Of a DNA stretch of 64,000 nt, positions 51,727 through 60,473 are shown piece by piece; position 1 is the first letter of the stretch; each line of letters opens with the position of its first letter. The position numbers and the translations under genes were made by a program. The stretch covers positions 62,001 through 126,000 of the forward strand of contig CBDDJL010000003.1 in NCBI GenBank assembly GCA_965229715.1, read 5' to 3'. The notes below the pieces were generated by a model that searched no databases, was not told where the DNA came from, and saw nothing but the letters and a program-made list of their open reading frames with translations. The stretch is from JAVJST01 sp965229715 (lineage in GTDB: Bacteria > Pseudomonadota > Alphaproteobacteria > Rhodospirillales > Casp-alpha2).

Positions 51727-52839
51727 TCAGACCTCCCGGCTCTCGAAATCGATTCGGGGATCGATAACGTGGTACATCACGTCACCGATGATGTTGAGCA
51801 CCAACCCGAGCATGGTGAAGAAGAACAGCGTGCCGAACATGACAGGGTAATCGCGGTTCAGCGCCGCCTCGAAACCGAGCAAACCCAATCCATCGAGCGA
51901 GAAGATGATCTCTGTCAGCAACGATCCGGTAAAGAGGATCGAGACGAAAGCCGAGGGGAAGCCTGCAATGACGATCAGCATGGCATTGCGGAAGACGTGC
52001 CCATACAGGATGCGGCGTTCCTCCAGACCTTTGGCGCGGGCGGTGAGAACGTACTGCTTGTTGATCTCCTCGAGGAACGAGTTTTTCGTCAGCATGGTCA
52101 GGCCGGCGAAACCACCGATCACCATAGACAGCACCGGCAATGTCATATGCCAGAAGTAGTCGAGGATTTGGTCGATCGTCGATAGGTCTTCCCAGTTGCT
52201 GGAAACCAGCCCTCTGAGCGGGAAAATCTCCCAGTAACGCCCACCGGCGAACAGAACAATCAGCAGAATAGCGAACAGGAACCCAGGTATCGCATTGCCG
52301 ACGATGACGAAACCGGATGTCCAGACATCGAAGCGACTGCCGTCCTTGACCGCCTTGCGGATCCCCAGAGGAATTGAGATCAGGTAGACCAACAGAGTAG
52401 TCCATATACCGAGGCTGATGGAAACAGGCATCTTGTCGACGACGAGCTGCGCCACCGACCGGTCTCGGAAGAAGCTGTCGCCGAAATCGAATGTCATGTA
52501 GTTGCCGAGCATCAGAAGAAAGCGTTCGTGCGCGGGCTTGTCGAAGCCGAACTGACGCTCGATATCTTCGATGAGTTCCGGCGGCAGACCTTGAGCGCCG
52601 CGGTACTTTGAATTGGCGTCCGTTGTGGTAGTAGTGGGCGATTGCTGCGTTGTCGAAGTCTCGCCGCCGCCGGCGCCCGTAATGCGCGCGGTAGCATCGA
52701 CCGCCGTGCCGGTGATCTGGGCGATCATCTGTTCGACCGGCCCCCCGGGCGCGGCCTGAATGATGACGAAGTTCGTCACCATGATGCAGAGTAGCGTCAG
52801 GGGCACGAGAAGCAGGCGGCGGAGGACGTAGGCGTACAT
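51727..52839 (-). CDS. yejB: YejB-type ABC importer permease
   Basis: A 370-residue permease of the DppB/YejB type. N-terminus MYAYVLRRLLLVPLTLLCIMVTNFVIIQAAPGGPVEQMIAQ is diagnostic. A periplasmic loop with a low-complexity Thr/Ser stretch (about residues 60-75, TSTTQQSPTTTTTDANS) precedes LPPELIEDIERQFGFDKPAHERFLLML. The coupling loop is FLEEINKQYVLTARAKGLEERRILYGHVFRNAM. YejB in enterobacteria also carries an extended periplasmic loop here. It follows the YejA-type binding protein by 22 bp. Confidence 0.95.
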   Translation of the reverse strand: MYAYVLRRLLLVPLTLLCIMVTNFVIIQAAPGGPVEQMIAQITGTAVDATARITGAGGGETSTTQQSPTTTTTDANSKYRGAQGLPPELIEDIERQFGFDKPAHERFLLMLGNYMTFDFGDSFFRDRSVAQLVVDKMPVSISLGIWTTLLVYLISIPLGIRKAVKDGSRFDVWTSGFVIVGNAIPGFLFAILLIVLFAGGRYWEIFPLRGLVSSNWEDLSTIDQILDYFWHMTLPVLSMVIGGFAGLTMLTKNSFLEEINKQYVLTARAKGLEERRILYGHVFRNAMLIVIAGFPSAFVSILFTGSLLTEIIFSLDGLGLLGFEAALNRDYPVMFGTLFFFTMLGLVLNIIGDVMYHVIDPRIDFESREV

Positions 52840-52861
52840 CGGCTGGTCGTCGGTCCTCCGC

Positions 52862-54700
52862 TTAGCCGCCCGAATTCTTGCGGCGCTTCTGCAAGGCTTC
52901 GTATTTCTCGGGGTCGACCCACCATGTCATGAACACATTGCCACTGTCAGGGACCACGTCGGGCCGGCCGAACATATCCCAGTAGGCGATACGATCGTAT
53001 GTCGCATGCCAATGCGGAATGACCCAGTGACCCCATTGCAGAACACGGTCGAGGGCGCGGACGGCGGTAACCAGCGCCGCGCGATCCGGTGCGGCGATGA
53101 CTTCCTCAATCAGCGCGTCGACAACCGGATCCTTGATTCCCATCAGGTTGCGCCCGCCTTCCTGATCGGCGGCGGCGGAACCCCAAAAAGCCCGTTGTTC
53201 GTTACCGGGTGAGAGCGATTGGCCGAACGATCCGACCACGACATCGAAATCGTATGTATCGAGGCGCCGGACGTATTGTGCCGAATCGACGGTTCTGACC
53301 GTAATCTTGATACCGAGACGCTCGAGATTCTGGGCAAACGGTAGGACGATGCGTTCGAACAGCGGGCTGATCAGCAGCACTTCGAATGTCAACGGTTCGC
53401 CCGTTTCCGCGTTGACGCGTCGCTTGTCCTTGATCACCCAACCGGCTTCGTTCAGCAACTTGCTGGCCGTCCTCAAATTGCCGCGCAACCCACCTTTGTC
53501 ATTCGTGGAGGGCGGATTGTACGCCTCCGTAAAAACCTCGTTCGGCAATTGGCTGCGATACGGTTCGAGTAACGCCAGCTCGGCTTCGGATGGCAGGCCG
53601 GTTGCGGCGAGTTCGGAGTTGTCGAAGTAGCTCCGCGTACGGTGATACTGACCGTAGAACAAGTTCTCGTTAGACCATTCGAAATCGAATGCGTAGGCCA
53701 GGGCCTGGCGCACCCGCTTGTCAGCGAACAGCGGCCTACGGGTGTTGTAGACAAAGCCTTGCATGCCGGCGGAGCGGTTGTGTTCGATTTCCGCTTTGAT
53801 CAGCAATCCGTTACGCACAGCAGGAACGTCGTATTCGCTGGCCCAGGCTTTCGACGAATTTTCGGACCGATAGTCGAAGGCGCCGGCCTTGAACGCTTCG
53901 AGGGCGACCGTGGTATCGCGGTAGTATTCGTAGATCATCCGGTCGAAGTTGTTCTGGCCCTTGTTCACAGGCAGATTCTCGCCCCAGTAATCTTCGACCC
54001 GCTCTAGGGTGACGGAGCGGCCCGCATCGACGTCGGCAATGCGGTAGGGACCGCTGCCGAGCGGCGGCTCCAGCGTTGTTTTGTCGAACTCCCGGCTTTC
54101 CCAGTAATGCTTCGGCAGAATACTGATCTGCCCGATGATCAGTGGGAGTTCGCGATTTTCCCCGGGCGCAAAGTCGAACCGTACCGAGCGCTCGCCGGTC
54201 TGGCGCACGTTGATCACGCTGCCATAATAAAACCGATAGAACGGCTGCCCTTTCTCGACGAGGGTGTTGAAGGTCCAGATAACGTCATCGACCGTGACCG
54301 GCTTCCCGTCGTGAAACCGGGCCTCAGGACGCAGCGTGAACTCCACCCATGAGCGGTCCTCGGGCACGCGAACGCTCTCGGCAAGCAGACCGTATTCGCT
54401 GAACGGCTCGTCCGCAGAATTGACCATGAGCGTGTCGTAGATCTGGCTTGAGCCTGCCGCTGCCTGACCCTTGACGATGAACGGGTTGAGGCTGTCGAAG
54501 CTGCCGATCGCGCCGAGCCGGACGGTGCCACCTTTGGGGGCACCGGGGTTGACGTAGTCGAAGTGGGAAAAGTCCGGCCCGTACTTCAGATCGCCGTGCA
54601 TGGCGATGCCATGCGACGGTGTCGGTTCCTCGGCAAGCGCTGCGTGAGACAACGCCAAAACAATAGAGAGCAGAGTAGTGGCGAGAAGGCGGGACGGCAT
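52862..54700 (-). CDS. yejA: YejA-type peptide-binding protein
   Basis: A 612-residue periplasmic binding protein with a signal peptide (cut after ALA, about residue 23). The mature start EPTPSHGIAMHGDLKYGPDFSHFDYVNPGAPKGGTVRLGAIGSFDSLNPFIVKG is the YejA hallmark. SBP_bac_5 features follow: RFHDGKPVTVDDVIWTFNTLVEKG and GSGPYRIADVDAGRSVTLERVEDYWG. Length matches YejA (600-610). First gene of the yejABEF order; the 102-bp gap upstream to the hisN stop could hold a promoter, but none is clear. It delivers oligopeptides to YejB/YejE. Confidence 0.95.
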   Translation of the reverse strand: MPSRLLATTLLSIVLALSHAALAEEPTPSHGIAMHGDLKYGPDFSHFDYVNPGAPKGGTVRLGAIGSFDSLNPFIVKGQAAAGSSQIYDTLMVNSADEPFSEYGLLAESVRVPEDRSWVEFTLRPEARFHDGKPVTVDDVIWTFNTLVEKGQPFYRFYYGSVINVRQTGERSVRFDFAPGENRELPLIIGQISILPKHYWESREFDKTTLEPPLGSGPYRIADVDAGRSVTLERVEDYWGENLPVNKGQNNFDRMIYEYYRDTTVALEAFKAGAFDYRSENSSKAWASEYDVPAVRNGLLIKAEIEHNRSAGMQGFVYNTRRPLFADKRVRQALAYAFDFEWSNENLFYGQYHRTRSYFDNSELAATGLPSEAELALLEPYRSQLPNEVFTEAYNPPSTNDKGGLRGNLRTASKLLNEAGWVIKDKRRVNAETGEPLTFEVLLISPLFERIVLPFAQNLERLGIKITVRTVDSAQYVRRLDTYDFDVVVGSFGQSLSPGNEQRAFWGSAAADQEGGRNLMGIKDPVVDALIEEVIAAPDRAALVTAVRALDRVLQWGHWVIPHWHATYDRIAYWDMFGRPDVVPDSGNVFMTWWVDPEKYEALQKRRKNSGG

Positions 54701-54802
54701 GATGCTTACTTTCGTGAGGCAGTATCGATGGAGGAATAGTGATCGCCGCGTATGGCAGGATCAAGGCATTCCCGGCCAATCGGCCCGGGAATCACGGGAT
54801 CG

Positions 54803-55636
54803 TCAACCGACGAGCACACCGACCGCAACATCGTGCAGGGCCGGATCGCCGGCGGCGAGAACCTGTGGCCCGGACTCGAGCGTAACCGGATCGCCGGTCC
54901 ATGTCGTCACCCGGCCGCCAGCACCCTCGATAATTGGTACCGTTGCCATGTAATCGAATGGGTAGAGATCGCTTTCGCACACCAGGTCGAGGGTGCCGTT
55001 GGCGACTAGACCGTAGGCATAGCAGTTGAGCCCCCAGGTCGTGCGAAAGCAGGCCGAGCGCAGTCGCTGCGAGGCCGCCCATTCGCCATCCCTGTGGAAC
55101 ATGTCGGGCAACGATGCGCTACACCATGCCACGTCAAGAGTGGGGCAGGCGCGGGTTTTAACGATTTCGCCGTTAAATGTCGTCGGGCGGCCGCGTGCGC
55201 CGATCCAGCGTTCATTCATTTGCGAGCAATCGATGATACCCAGGATTGGAACGCCGTTTTCCAATAGTGCGATCATTGCGCCGAAGACCGGATACCCGGT
55301 CGCGAAGCTCGCGGTTCCGTCGATTGGGTCGAGGACCCAGACGTAGGTCGAATCGATACTCTCCGTGCCGTGTTCCTCGCCAAGAATCCCGTGCTCGGGA
55401 TAATGCTCGGCGATCATGCGCCGCATCGCCGTTTCGGTTTCCTTATCGGCAATGGTAACGGGGCTCTTGTCGGCTTTGCCTTCGATCGAGAAAGATTGGC
55501 GAAAGTACCGGGACGCGATGTCAGTCGCCGCATCAGCCATGGAGACAGCCAACTCCATGGCACCGTCAGGGACGTCGGCGCCCAGCAATGCCGTCGACGG
55601 ATCCGAACCGGGTGATTGTGATTGGGACTCGCTCAT
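54803..55636 (-). CDS. hisN: Histidinol-phosphatase of the inositol monophosphatase family
   Basis: A 277-residue Mg2+-dependent phosphatase. Metal ligands are in ILGEEHG (Glu), and WVLDPIDGTASFATGYPVFGAMIALLENG (the IMPase D-P-[IL]-D-G-T motif) with a C-terminal SDLYPFDYMATVPIIEGAGGRVTTWTG (W-D-x-A region has Phe-Asp here). The G-T-A/K-S-F and GAMIALLEN pattern fits HisN rather than SuhB/CysQ. HisN removes phosphate from histidinol phosphate in histidine synthesis. The first 30 residues are a low-complexity extension. No other his gene is near. Upstream neighbour is the cytochrome c gene, 33 bp away. Confidence 0.82.
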   Translation of the reverse strand: MSESQSQSPGSDPSTALLGADVPDGAMELAVSMADAATDIASRYFRQSFSIEGKADKSPVTIADKETETAMRRMIAEHYPEHGILGEEHGTESIDSTYVWVLDPIDGTASFATGYPVFGAMIALLENGVPILGIIDCSQMNERWIGARGRPTTFNGEIVKTRACPTLDVAWCSASLPDMFHRDGEWAASQRLRSACFRTTWGLNCYAYGLVANGTLDLVCESDLYPFDYMATVPIIEGAGGRVTTWTGDPVTLESGPQVLAAGDPALHDVAVGVLVG

Positions 55637-55669
55637 CGGCCGCAGGCCCCGTCGGTCAGCCGCCGACGA

Positions 55670-56179
55670 TCAATTTGACTGCAAATAGACGATGACTGCT
55701 GCGCGTTGCTCCGGCTTCGAGAGGCCCCGGAAGGTCATCTTGTTACCCGGCGCGAAGTTCTTCGGGCTTTCAAGGAACGAAGCAAGACGTTCAGGCGTCC
55801 AGTCACCGTCGACGCTCGCGAGCGCGTCGGAGTAGCTGAACCCGCTGGCGCTGGCAACCGCCCGGCCGACAACGCCATTCAGGTTGGGACCGACTTTGTG
55901 AGCAGCGCCCGCTTCGATGGAATGGCATGACACACATTTCTTGAAGACTTTCTCACCGGCGCCTGCATCGGCGCTGGCGATCAGGGTCATAATATCGACC
56001 TCTTCCTCGACGGCGACCGTACTGGCGACGTCAACATCCTCATCGGTTGCGATCTTCAGGGCTTCGACGTTCCCTTCATCTGCATGAACCAGCATGTCGC
56101 CGATCTTGTGACCGCCCCACAACAGCCAAGCAGTAATCAGCAGGCCGAGGCCAAGTTGTTCCTTGAACGAGATATGCAT
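55670..56179 (-). CDS. Membrane-anchored c-type cytochrome
   Basis: A 169-residue protein starting at 56179. An uncleaved N-terminal helix (EQLGLGLLITAWLLWGGHKIGDML) anchors it. An acidic linker (residues 33-65) precedes a class I cytochrome c domain. CVSCH (Cys82, Cys85, His86) binds haem c and the sixth ligand is Met148 in APGNKMTFRG; the chain ends with AVIVYLQSN. This is the CycM/c552-like type, which shuttles electrons between the bc1 complex and terminal oxidases at the membrane. It is divergent from kdsB (196-bp spacer) and upstream of hisN. Confidence 0.92.
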   Translation of the reverse strand: MHISFKEQLGLGLLITAWLLWGGHKIGDMLVHADEGNVEALKIATDEDVDVASTVAVEEEVDIMTLIASADAGAGEKVFKKCVSCHSIEAGAAHKVGPNLNGVVGRAVASASGFSYSDALASVDGDWTPERLASFLESPKNFAPGNKMTFRGLSKPEQRAAVIVYLQSN

Positions 56180-56375
56180 GCGTCGAAACCCCAATTGCAC
56201 GTCAAGCGTATGATTTCGCGCACCATACAGTCTCATAGACGCCCGTTCAACGCGGTTTTGCCTGATCGGCGGGTAGAATCGGGATTCAGAAAAATCCTTT
56301 GGCATCGGGTGTTTGCCGACCGATGATCCGGGTTTACTCTTTGCACATCGAATAGTGTCGATGGGAAAATCAAGG

Positions 56376-57122
56376 ATGTCGACGTTACCGCACAAACCGC
56401 TAATCGTCATTCCCGCCCGCATGGCGTCAGAGCGGCTTCCCGGCAAGCCGCTCGCCGATATTCTCGGCCGGCCGATGATCGCTCACGTGATCGATCGCGC
56501 TCGTGATGCGTCCATCGGTCCCGTTCTGGTCGCCTGCGCCGAGGCCGAGATTGCCGAGGCCGCCCGTACGGCTGGTGCGGAGGCCGTGCTGACCGATCCG
56601 GCTCATCCGTCGGGTTCCGATCGGATTTGGGAGGCTATTCAGACCTACGATTCAGGTGGTGCGCACGATGTCATCGTTAACATGCAAGGCGACCTGCCAA
56701 CGCTTGAGGCTTCCGCGATTCACGCGTCGCTGCGGCCGCTTGACGATCCCGATGTCGATATTGCAACGCTGGTTGCCGAGATCGGATCGCCGGAGGAACG
56801 CGAGAATCCGAACGTGGCCAAGGCCGCGGTCCATTTCGCCGACGGTGCTGCGGTTGGCCGGGCGCTCTATTTCAGCCGCGCGTCGATCCCGGCGGGCGAT
56901 GGGCCGACCTACCACCATATCGGTCTTTACGCTTACCGCCGCGATGCGCTCGGCCGCTTCGTCTCCCTCCCGCCCGGCGGCCTCGAGCGCCGTGAAAGAC
57001 TCGAACAACTGCGTGCGCTGGAGGACGGCATGCGAATAGATGCAGCCCTCGTTGACACGGTTCCGCTCGGTGTCGATACTCCCGCCGACCTTGCCCGGGC
57101 GGTCGAGATGCTCTCGGCTTGA
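56376..57122 (+). CDS. kdsB: 3-deoxy-manno-octulosonate cytidylyltransferase
   Basis: A 248-residue enzyme that activates Kdo with CTP to CMP-Kdo for lipopolysaccharide inner-core synthesis. N-terminal nucleotide-binding motif LIVIPARMASERLPGKPLADILGRPMIAHV, then SGSDRIWEAI and VIVNMQGDLPTLE, a conservative variant of the usual NVQGDEP-type metal-binding motif. Then YFSRASIP and YHHIGLYAYRRDALGRF. Start at 56376 gives the expected N-terminus; ATG at 56361 in frame is an alternative. It is followed after 34 bp by pheA on the same strand. The organism therefore makes a Kdo-containing LPS. Confidence 0.93.
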   Translation: MSTLPHKPLIVIPARMASERLPGKPLADILGRPMIAHVIDRARDASIGPVLVACAEAEIAEAARTAGAEAVLTDPAHPSGSDRIWEAIQTYDSGGAHDVIVNMQGDLPTLEASAIHASLRPLDDPDVDIATLVAEIGSPEERENPNVAKAAVHFADGAAVGRALYFSRASIPAGDGPTYHHIGLYAYRRDALGRFVSLPPGGLERRERLEQLRALEDGMRIDAALVDTVPLGVDTPADLARAVEMLSA

Positions 57123-57156
57123 TGCCCGCGATGCCGCAACCTGTGTGGACGCCGTC

Positions 57157-58038
57157 ATGAGCGATAGTGCCGCCATCGATCCTGCCAACACGATCGCCTT
57201 TCAGGGTGTACCGGGCGCATATTCACATCTCGCTTGTGTCGAGGCCAAGCCGGACATGACGCCGTTGGCATGCCGGACGTTTCCCGACGCCTTCAAAGCG
57301 GTGCAAGACGGCAAGGCGGCGCTCGGTATGATTCCGATCGATAATTCGGTGGCCGGGCGGGTTGCCGATATCCACCACCTGTTGCCGGACTCGCATTTGC
57401 ATATCGTCGGCGAGCATTTTCACCGGGTGAACCATCACCTGTTGGTCGTGCCCGGCGCGACGGTGACGGATCTGACCCATGTGCACAGCCATATACACGC
57501 GCTCAATCAGTGCCGCGACAGCATCGCCGAGATGGGATTGGAGCCGGTCGAGCACGTCGACACGGCGGGCGCGGCGGCGGACGTTGCCAAGTGGGGCGAT
57601 AAATCCCAGGCGGCAATCGCATCCAGTCTCGCTGCCGAGATCCACGGGCTGGCGTCGCTTCGGGCCAGCATCGAGGATGCCGAGCACAACACGACCCGCT
57701 TCGTATTGATGGCCAAGGAGCCGGCCGAACTGGCGCCCGATGAAAGGGTCGCCGACGGCATCGTGACCAGCTTCGTGTTCCGGGTTCGCAACGTACCGGC
57801 GGCGCTCTACAAGGCGCTCGGGGGGTTCGCGACGAACGGCGTCAACATGACCAAGTTGGAGAGCTATGTTTCCGGCGATTTCGTGGTCGCGCAGTTTTAT
57901 GCGGAAGTGGACGGACACCCCGACCAACGGCCGGTCAAGCTCGCGTTGGAGGAGCTCGATTTCTTTACACACGAAGTTCGTATTCTCGGCACTTACAGGG
58001 CCCACCCGTTCCGCGGTGCGGTCGACGCCGGCGGCTGA
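57157..58038 (+). CDS. pheA: Prephenate dehydratase, monofunctional
   Basis: A 293-residue enzyme that converts prephenate to phenylpyruvate in phenylalanine synthesis. Residues 10-190 form the catalytic domain: IAFQGVPGAYSHLA, GMIPIDNSVAGRV, HSHIHALNQCRD and the conserved T-R-F catalytic motif in EHNTTRFVLMAKEP. The C-terminal ACT domain has VRNVPAALYKALGGFATNGVNMTKLESYVSGDFVVAQFYAEVDGH; the E-S motif (LESY) binds phenylalanine for feedback control. No chorismate mutase domain is fused. Start at 57157 is internal to a longer frame; the extension is not family-like. Confidence 0.95.
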   Translation: MSDSAAIDPANTIAFQGVPGAYSHLACVEAKPDMTPLACRTFPDAFKAVQDGKAALGMIPIDNSVAGRVADIHHLLPDSHLHIVGEHFHRVNHHLLVVPGATVTDLTHVHSHIHALNQCRDSIAEMGLEPVEHVDTAGAAADVAKWGDKSQAAIASSLAAEIHGLASLRASIEDAEHNTTRFVLMAKEPAELAPDERVADGIVTSFVFRVRNVPAALYKALGGFATNGVNMTKLESYVSGDFVVAQFYAEVDGHPDQRPVKLALEELDFFTHEVRILGTYRAHPFRGAVDAGG

Positions 58039-58125
58039 GTCCCGATACCAATCCAAGTGATGCTTATCACAGGGAGGCTCTGTTTCGCCTGCTAGGGTGA
58101 AACCGTATTCATACGAAACGGCAAC

Positions 58126-58141
58126 CCATCGGAAACGATGG
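58126..58141 (+). promoter_or_regulatory. GNRA hairpin upstream of a small membrane protein gene
   Basis: Perfect 6-bp stem CCATCG-GAAA-CGATGG with a GAAA tetraloop in the 176-bp spacer between pheA and the small gene at 58215. It is neither followed by a T-tract nor near the start codon. A small DNA palindrome CGTAT-TC-ATACG lies close by (about 58104-58116). Role unknown; nothing else recognisable was seen in the spacer. Confidence 0.3.
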
Positions 58142-58214
58142 CAACGCAAATCCACCGGCCTAAGGCGTTTTAAGCAGGCGCTATGGCAGCGGGGTTTCCG
58201 AAAGGAGTACGGGC

Positions 58215-58445
58215 ATGTTCAGTGCGGTTCTGAACTTTATTCTGAAAATGTGGAATACATGGGCGTCCCTGTTCAGCGACCTGCCGCAGGGCGATCCTTA
58301 TATAGCGTTTTTGGTGTTGTTTGCCTTGCTGTGCATGGTTGCCGCCCTGATACCAAAACTGCATGTGCGAATCCTGCGCTTTCGCGGCAAGGACTTGCCG
58401 ACGGATCAGCTGGAACGCGTTGCCCGTGTTCTGAACATCCGCTGA
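58215..58445 (+). CDS. Small membrane protein of unknown function
   Basis: A 76-residue protein. One clear membrane helix (YIAFLVLFALLCMVAALIP, about residues 29-47) follows an N-terminal amphipathic or hydrophobic segment (AVLNFILKMWNTWASLF). The basic C-terminal tail (KLHVRILRFRGKDLPTDQLERVARVLNIR) would face the cytoplasm. AAAGGAG seven bases before ATG 58215 is one of the best ribosome binding sites in the window, supporting real translation. It converges with the mscS gene. I do not recognise the family. Confidence 0.7.
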   Translation: MFSAVLNFILKMWNTWASLFSDLPQGDPYIAFLVLFALLCMVAALIPKLHVRILRFRGKDLPTDQLERVARVLNIR

Positions 58446-58454
58446 ATCTCGCGA

Positions 58455-59318
58455 TCAGGTAAAGGCGTTGTCGTCGGTGTCCGCCGAAAGGTGTGCCGCA
58501 TCGAGTGCCACGCCAGCCGGATCGGCCAGCTCGACGCCCGCCGAACGGATCGAGTCGAGGATCGCACGGTTCACAGCATAGCGGGTCTGGAAGTAACGCT
58601 TGCTCGGCACCCAGAACCGGGCGCCGATCACCACGCCGCCGTATGTGAAATCGTGAATACCGACTTGCGGCTGAGCATCGCCGGCGGCGATGTCGGGAAT
58701 GCCCGACAAGGCGTCGCGGATCGTGTCGACCGCCTTGACCGCCGTGTTCTGGCCCTTGATGGCAATTTTTGTCTGCACCACGCGGCGCTCATCCGAGTTG
58801 ACGATGACCTGCCCGACGATTTCCTTGTTAGGGATGGTGATGACCTCGCCGTCCTCGCCCGAGAGAATGGTGTGTCCGAGACCGATTTTCTCGACGACGC
58901 CGCTGACGCCGTCGATCGCGATGGTGTCGCCGATAATGAAGGGACGGCCGAGAATGATGCCGACGCCGGCGCCATAGTTCGACAGTGGTCCCTGAATGGC
59001 GAGCGTTGCGCCGAAAGCCGACGCACCCGCCAGCGCGACAATCGGCGCGATCGAAATACCGAAATTGCCGAGCGTGATGATCACCAGCATGACGACGGCG
59101 ACGATCTTTACGATGCTGCCGATGAATTGGGCGAGGGTCTGATTGATGCCGCGCGCCAGGGCCACGTTGGTGATGCGTTTGGCGAGCCAGCCCGCGACCT
59201 TCATGCCGATCAGCAGGAAGACCAGCGCGCCGAGGATTTGGAAGCCGTAGTCGACGGAGAACTCGGTCAGTTTGTCGATCAGGGTCCTTAGTGAGTCGAG
59301 ATCAGTTGGCGTTTCCAT
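58455..59318 (-). CDS. Small-conductance mechanosensitive channel (MscS family)
   Basis: A 287-residue channel with three N-terminal helices. The second and third include LGALVFLLIGMKVAGWLA and the Gly/Ala-rich TM3 pore sequence PIVALAGASAFGATLAIQGPLSNYGAGVGIILGRPF. The beta domain (GDTIAIDGVSGVVEKIGLGHTILSGEDGEVITIPNKEIVG) and alpha-beta C-domain follow. Length equals E. coli MscS (286). Opens on membrane tension to relieve osmotic downshock. Start at 59318; an in-frame ATG at 59387 lies upstream. Convergent with the small membrane protein gene (9 bp between stops). Confidence 0.95.
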   Translation of the reverse strand: METPTDLDSLRTLIDKLTEFSVDYGFQILGALVFLLIGMKVAGWLAKRITNVALARGINQTLAQFIGSIVKIVAVVMLVIITLGNFGISIAPIVALAGASAFGATLAIQGPLSNYGAGVGIILGRPFIIGDTIAIDGVSGVVEKIGLGHTILSGEDGEVITIPNKEIVGQVIVNSDERRVVQTKIAIKGQNTAVKAVDTIRDALSGIPDIAAGDAQPQVGIHDFTYGGVVIGARFWVPSKRYFQTRYAVNRAILDSIRSAGVELADPAGVALDAAHLSADTDDNAFT

Positions 59319-59393
59319 GACGGTCTTCCCGGCAATTTGCGGCGAGCATACGTCGGATGGGCCGGCAACCGCCAGCCCTGCCTGCAACCAGCA

Positions 59394-60362
59394 TCACTGT
59401 CCTGCCAGCCAGTCGTTTATGAGCTTGCGGGCGATCGAGTCGGAACTCGACAACACACCGATGGATTCCTGACGTCGGTAGTGCTCGATTAGTTCGTCTC
59501 GCGTGAACCAGCGCGCTTCCTCAAGCTCATCCTCGCTGGTATCGATTTCGGTATCGAGTGCTCGTGCCCGGAAGCCGAGCATCAGCGATGACGGGAACGG
59601 CCATGGCTGCGATTCCCGATAGGTCACATCGGTGACGTGGATGCGGGCTTCTTCGTAGACCTCGCGGGCCACGGCAGATTCCAGACTCTCTCCCGGTTCG
59701 ACGAACCCGGCAAGCGATGAGAACTGTCCGGGTTGCCAACTCGGCTGACGGCCGAGTAGGCATCGCTCGCCCTCCGGGCCGTCATGCGTGACCAACATGA
59801 TGACCGCAGGGTCCGTGCGGGGAAAATGCGCGGTTTCGCAGGCGGAATCACTGCATCGTCTGACATGGCCGGCATCTTCGCTTTGTGTCGGCTTCCCGCA
59901 AACGCCGCAAAACCGATGACGATTGTGCCAGTAAACCATGCCGCGCGCATATGCGAGCAGGGCGCCTTCGCCGTGTGGCAACAATGCGCCGACACGTCGC
60001 AGATCGACAAACGACATGTCGTCACCTTCCTTGTCGGCGACGGCGGCGCGTGCCTCTTCAAGATCGAGATCGGATAGATCGCAGGCAAAGATTGGATGCT
60101 GGCCGTCGCGGCCGAGGAAGATGCTTGCACGCTCCCGTAACAAGGATAACGCAGCCCCGCCTTGCAGAAACGCGGCGCGGGGCGCCGTCTCGTTCCGGTC
60201 GTCGATCAGGTTGTTGTCGCGCCATACCGGCAGCACGCAGGCGTCGGCCGATATCTGCTGCGTTTTGAGCCATTTTTCATTGTTGCGACGGCCGGCCTCA
60301 CGCTCGAAATCGTGACCGGAATAAGCCAGGAGCACCAGCGATTCGGTTATCTCAGCATCCAT
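59394..60362 (-). CDS. nudC: NADH pyrophosphatase (Nudix)
   Basis: A 322-residue NudC. The N-terminal domain is followed by the four-Cys zinc ribbon HRFCGVCGKPTQ...RRCSDSACETAHFPRTDPAVI. The Nudix box GFVEPGESLESAVAREVYEEARI is intact, and the NudC-specific S-Q-P-W-P-F-P-x-S-L-M motif lies about 20 residues after it (ESQPWPFPSSLMLGF). It hydrolyses NADH to NMNH and AMP, and removes NAD caps from RNA 5' ends. Start 60362 (MDAEITESLV) was chosen; ATG at 60380 is in frame but has a poorer context. Divergent from the lipoprotein gene. Confidence 0.95.
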   Translation of the reverse strand: MDAEITESLVLLAYSGHDFEREAGRRNNEKWLKTQQISADACVLPVWRDNNLIDDRNETAPRAAFLQGGAALSLLRERASIFLGRDGQHPIFACDLSDLDLEEARAAVADKEGDDMSFVDLRRVGALLPHGEGALLAYARGMVYWHNRHRFCGVCGKPTQSEDAGHVRRCSDSACETAHFPRTDPAVIMLVTHDGPEGERCLLGRQPSWQPGQFSSLAGFVEPGESLESAVAREVYEEARIHVTDVTYRESQPWPFPSSLMLGFRARALDTEIDTSEDELEEARWFTRDELIEHYRRQESIGVLSSSDSIARKLINDWLAGQ

Positions 60363-60473
60363 GGCCGGAGACTGACACAATCGTTAAATCGATGCCAGCG
60401 GCGGCAGTCGCGGGTTTCGGGCTGACCGGCCTTTTCCGTGGCCCGGTTTTTGTCGGGCTGCTATCAACTATCC

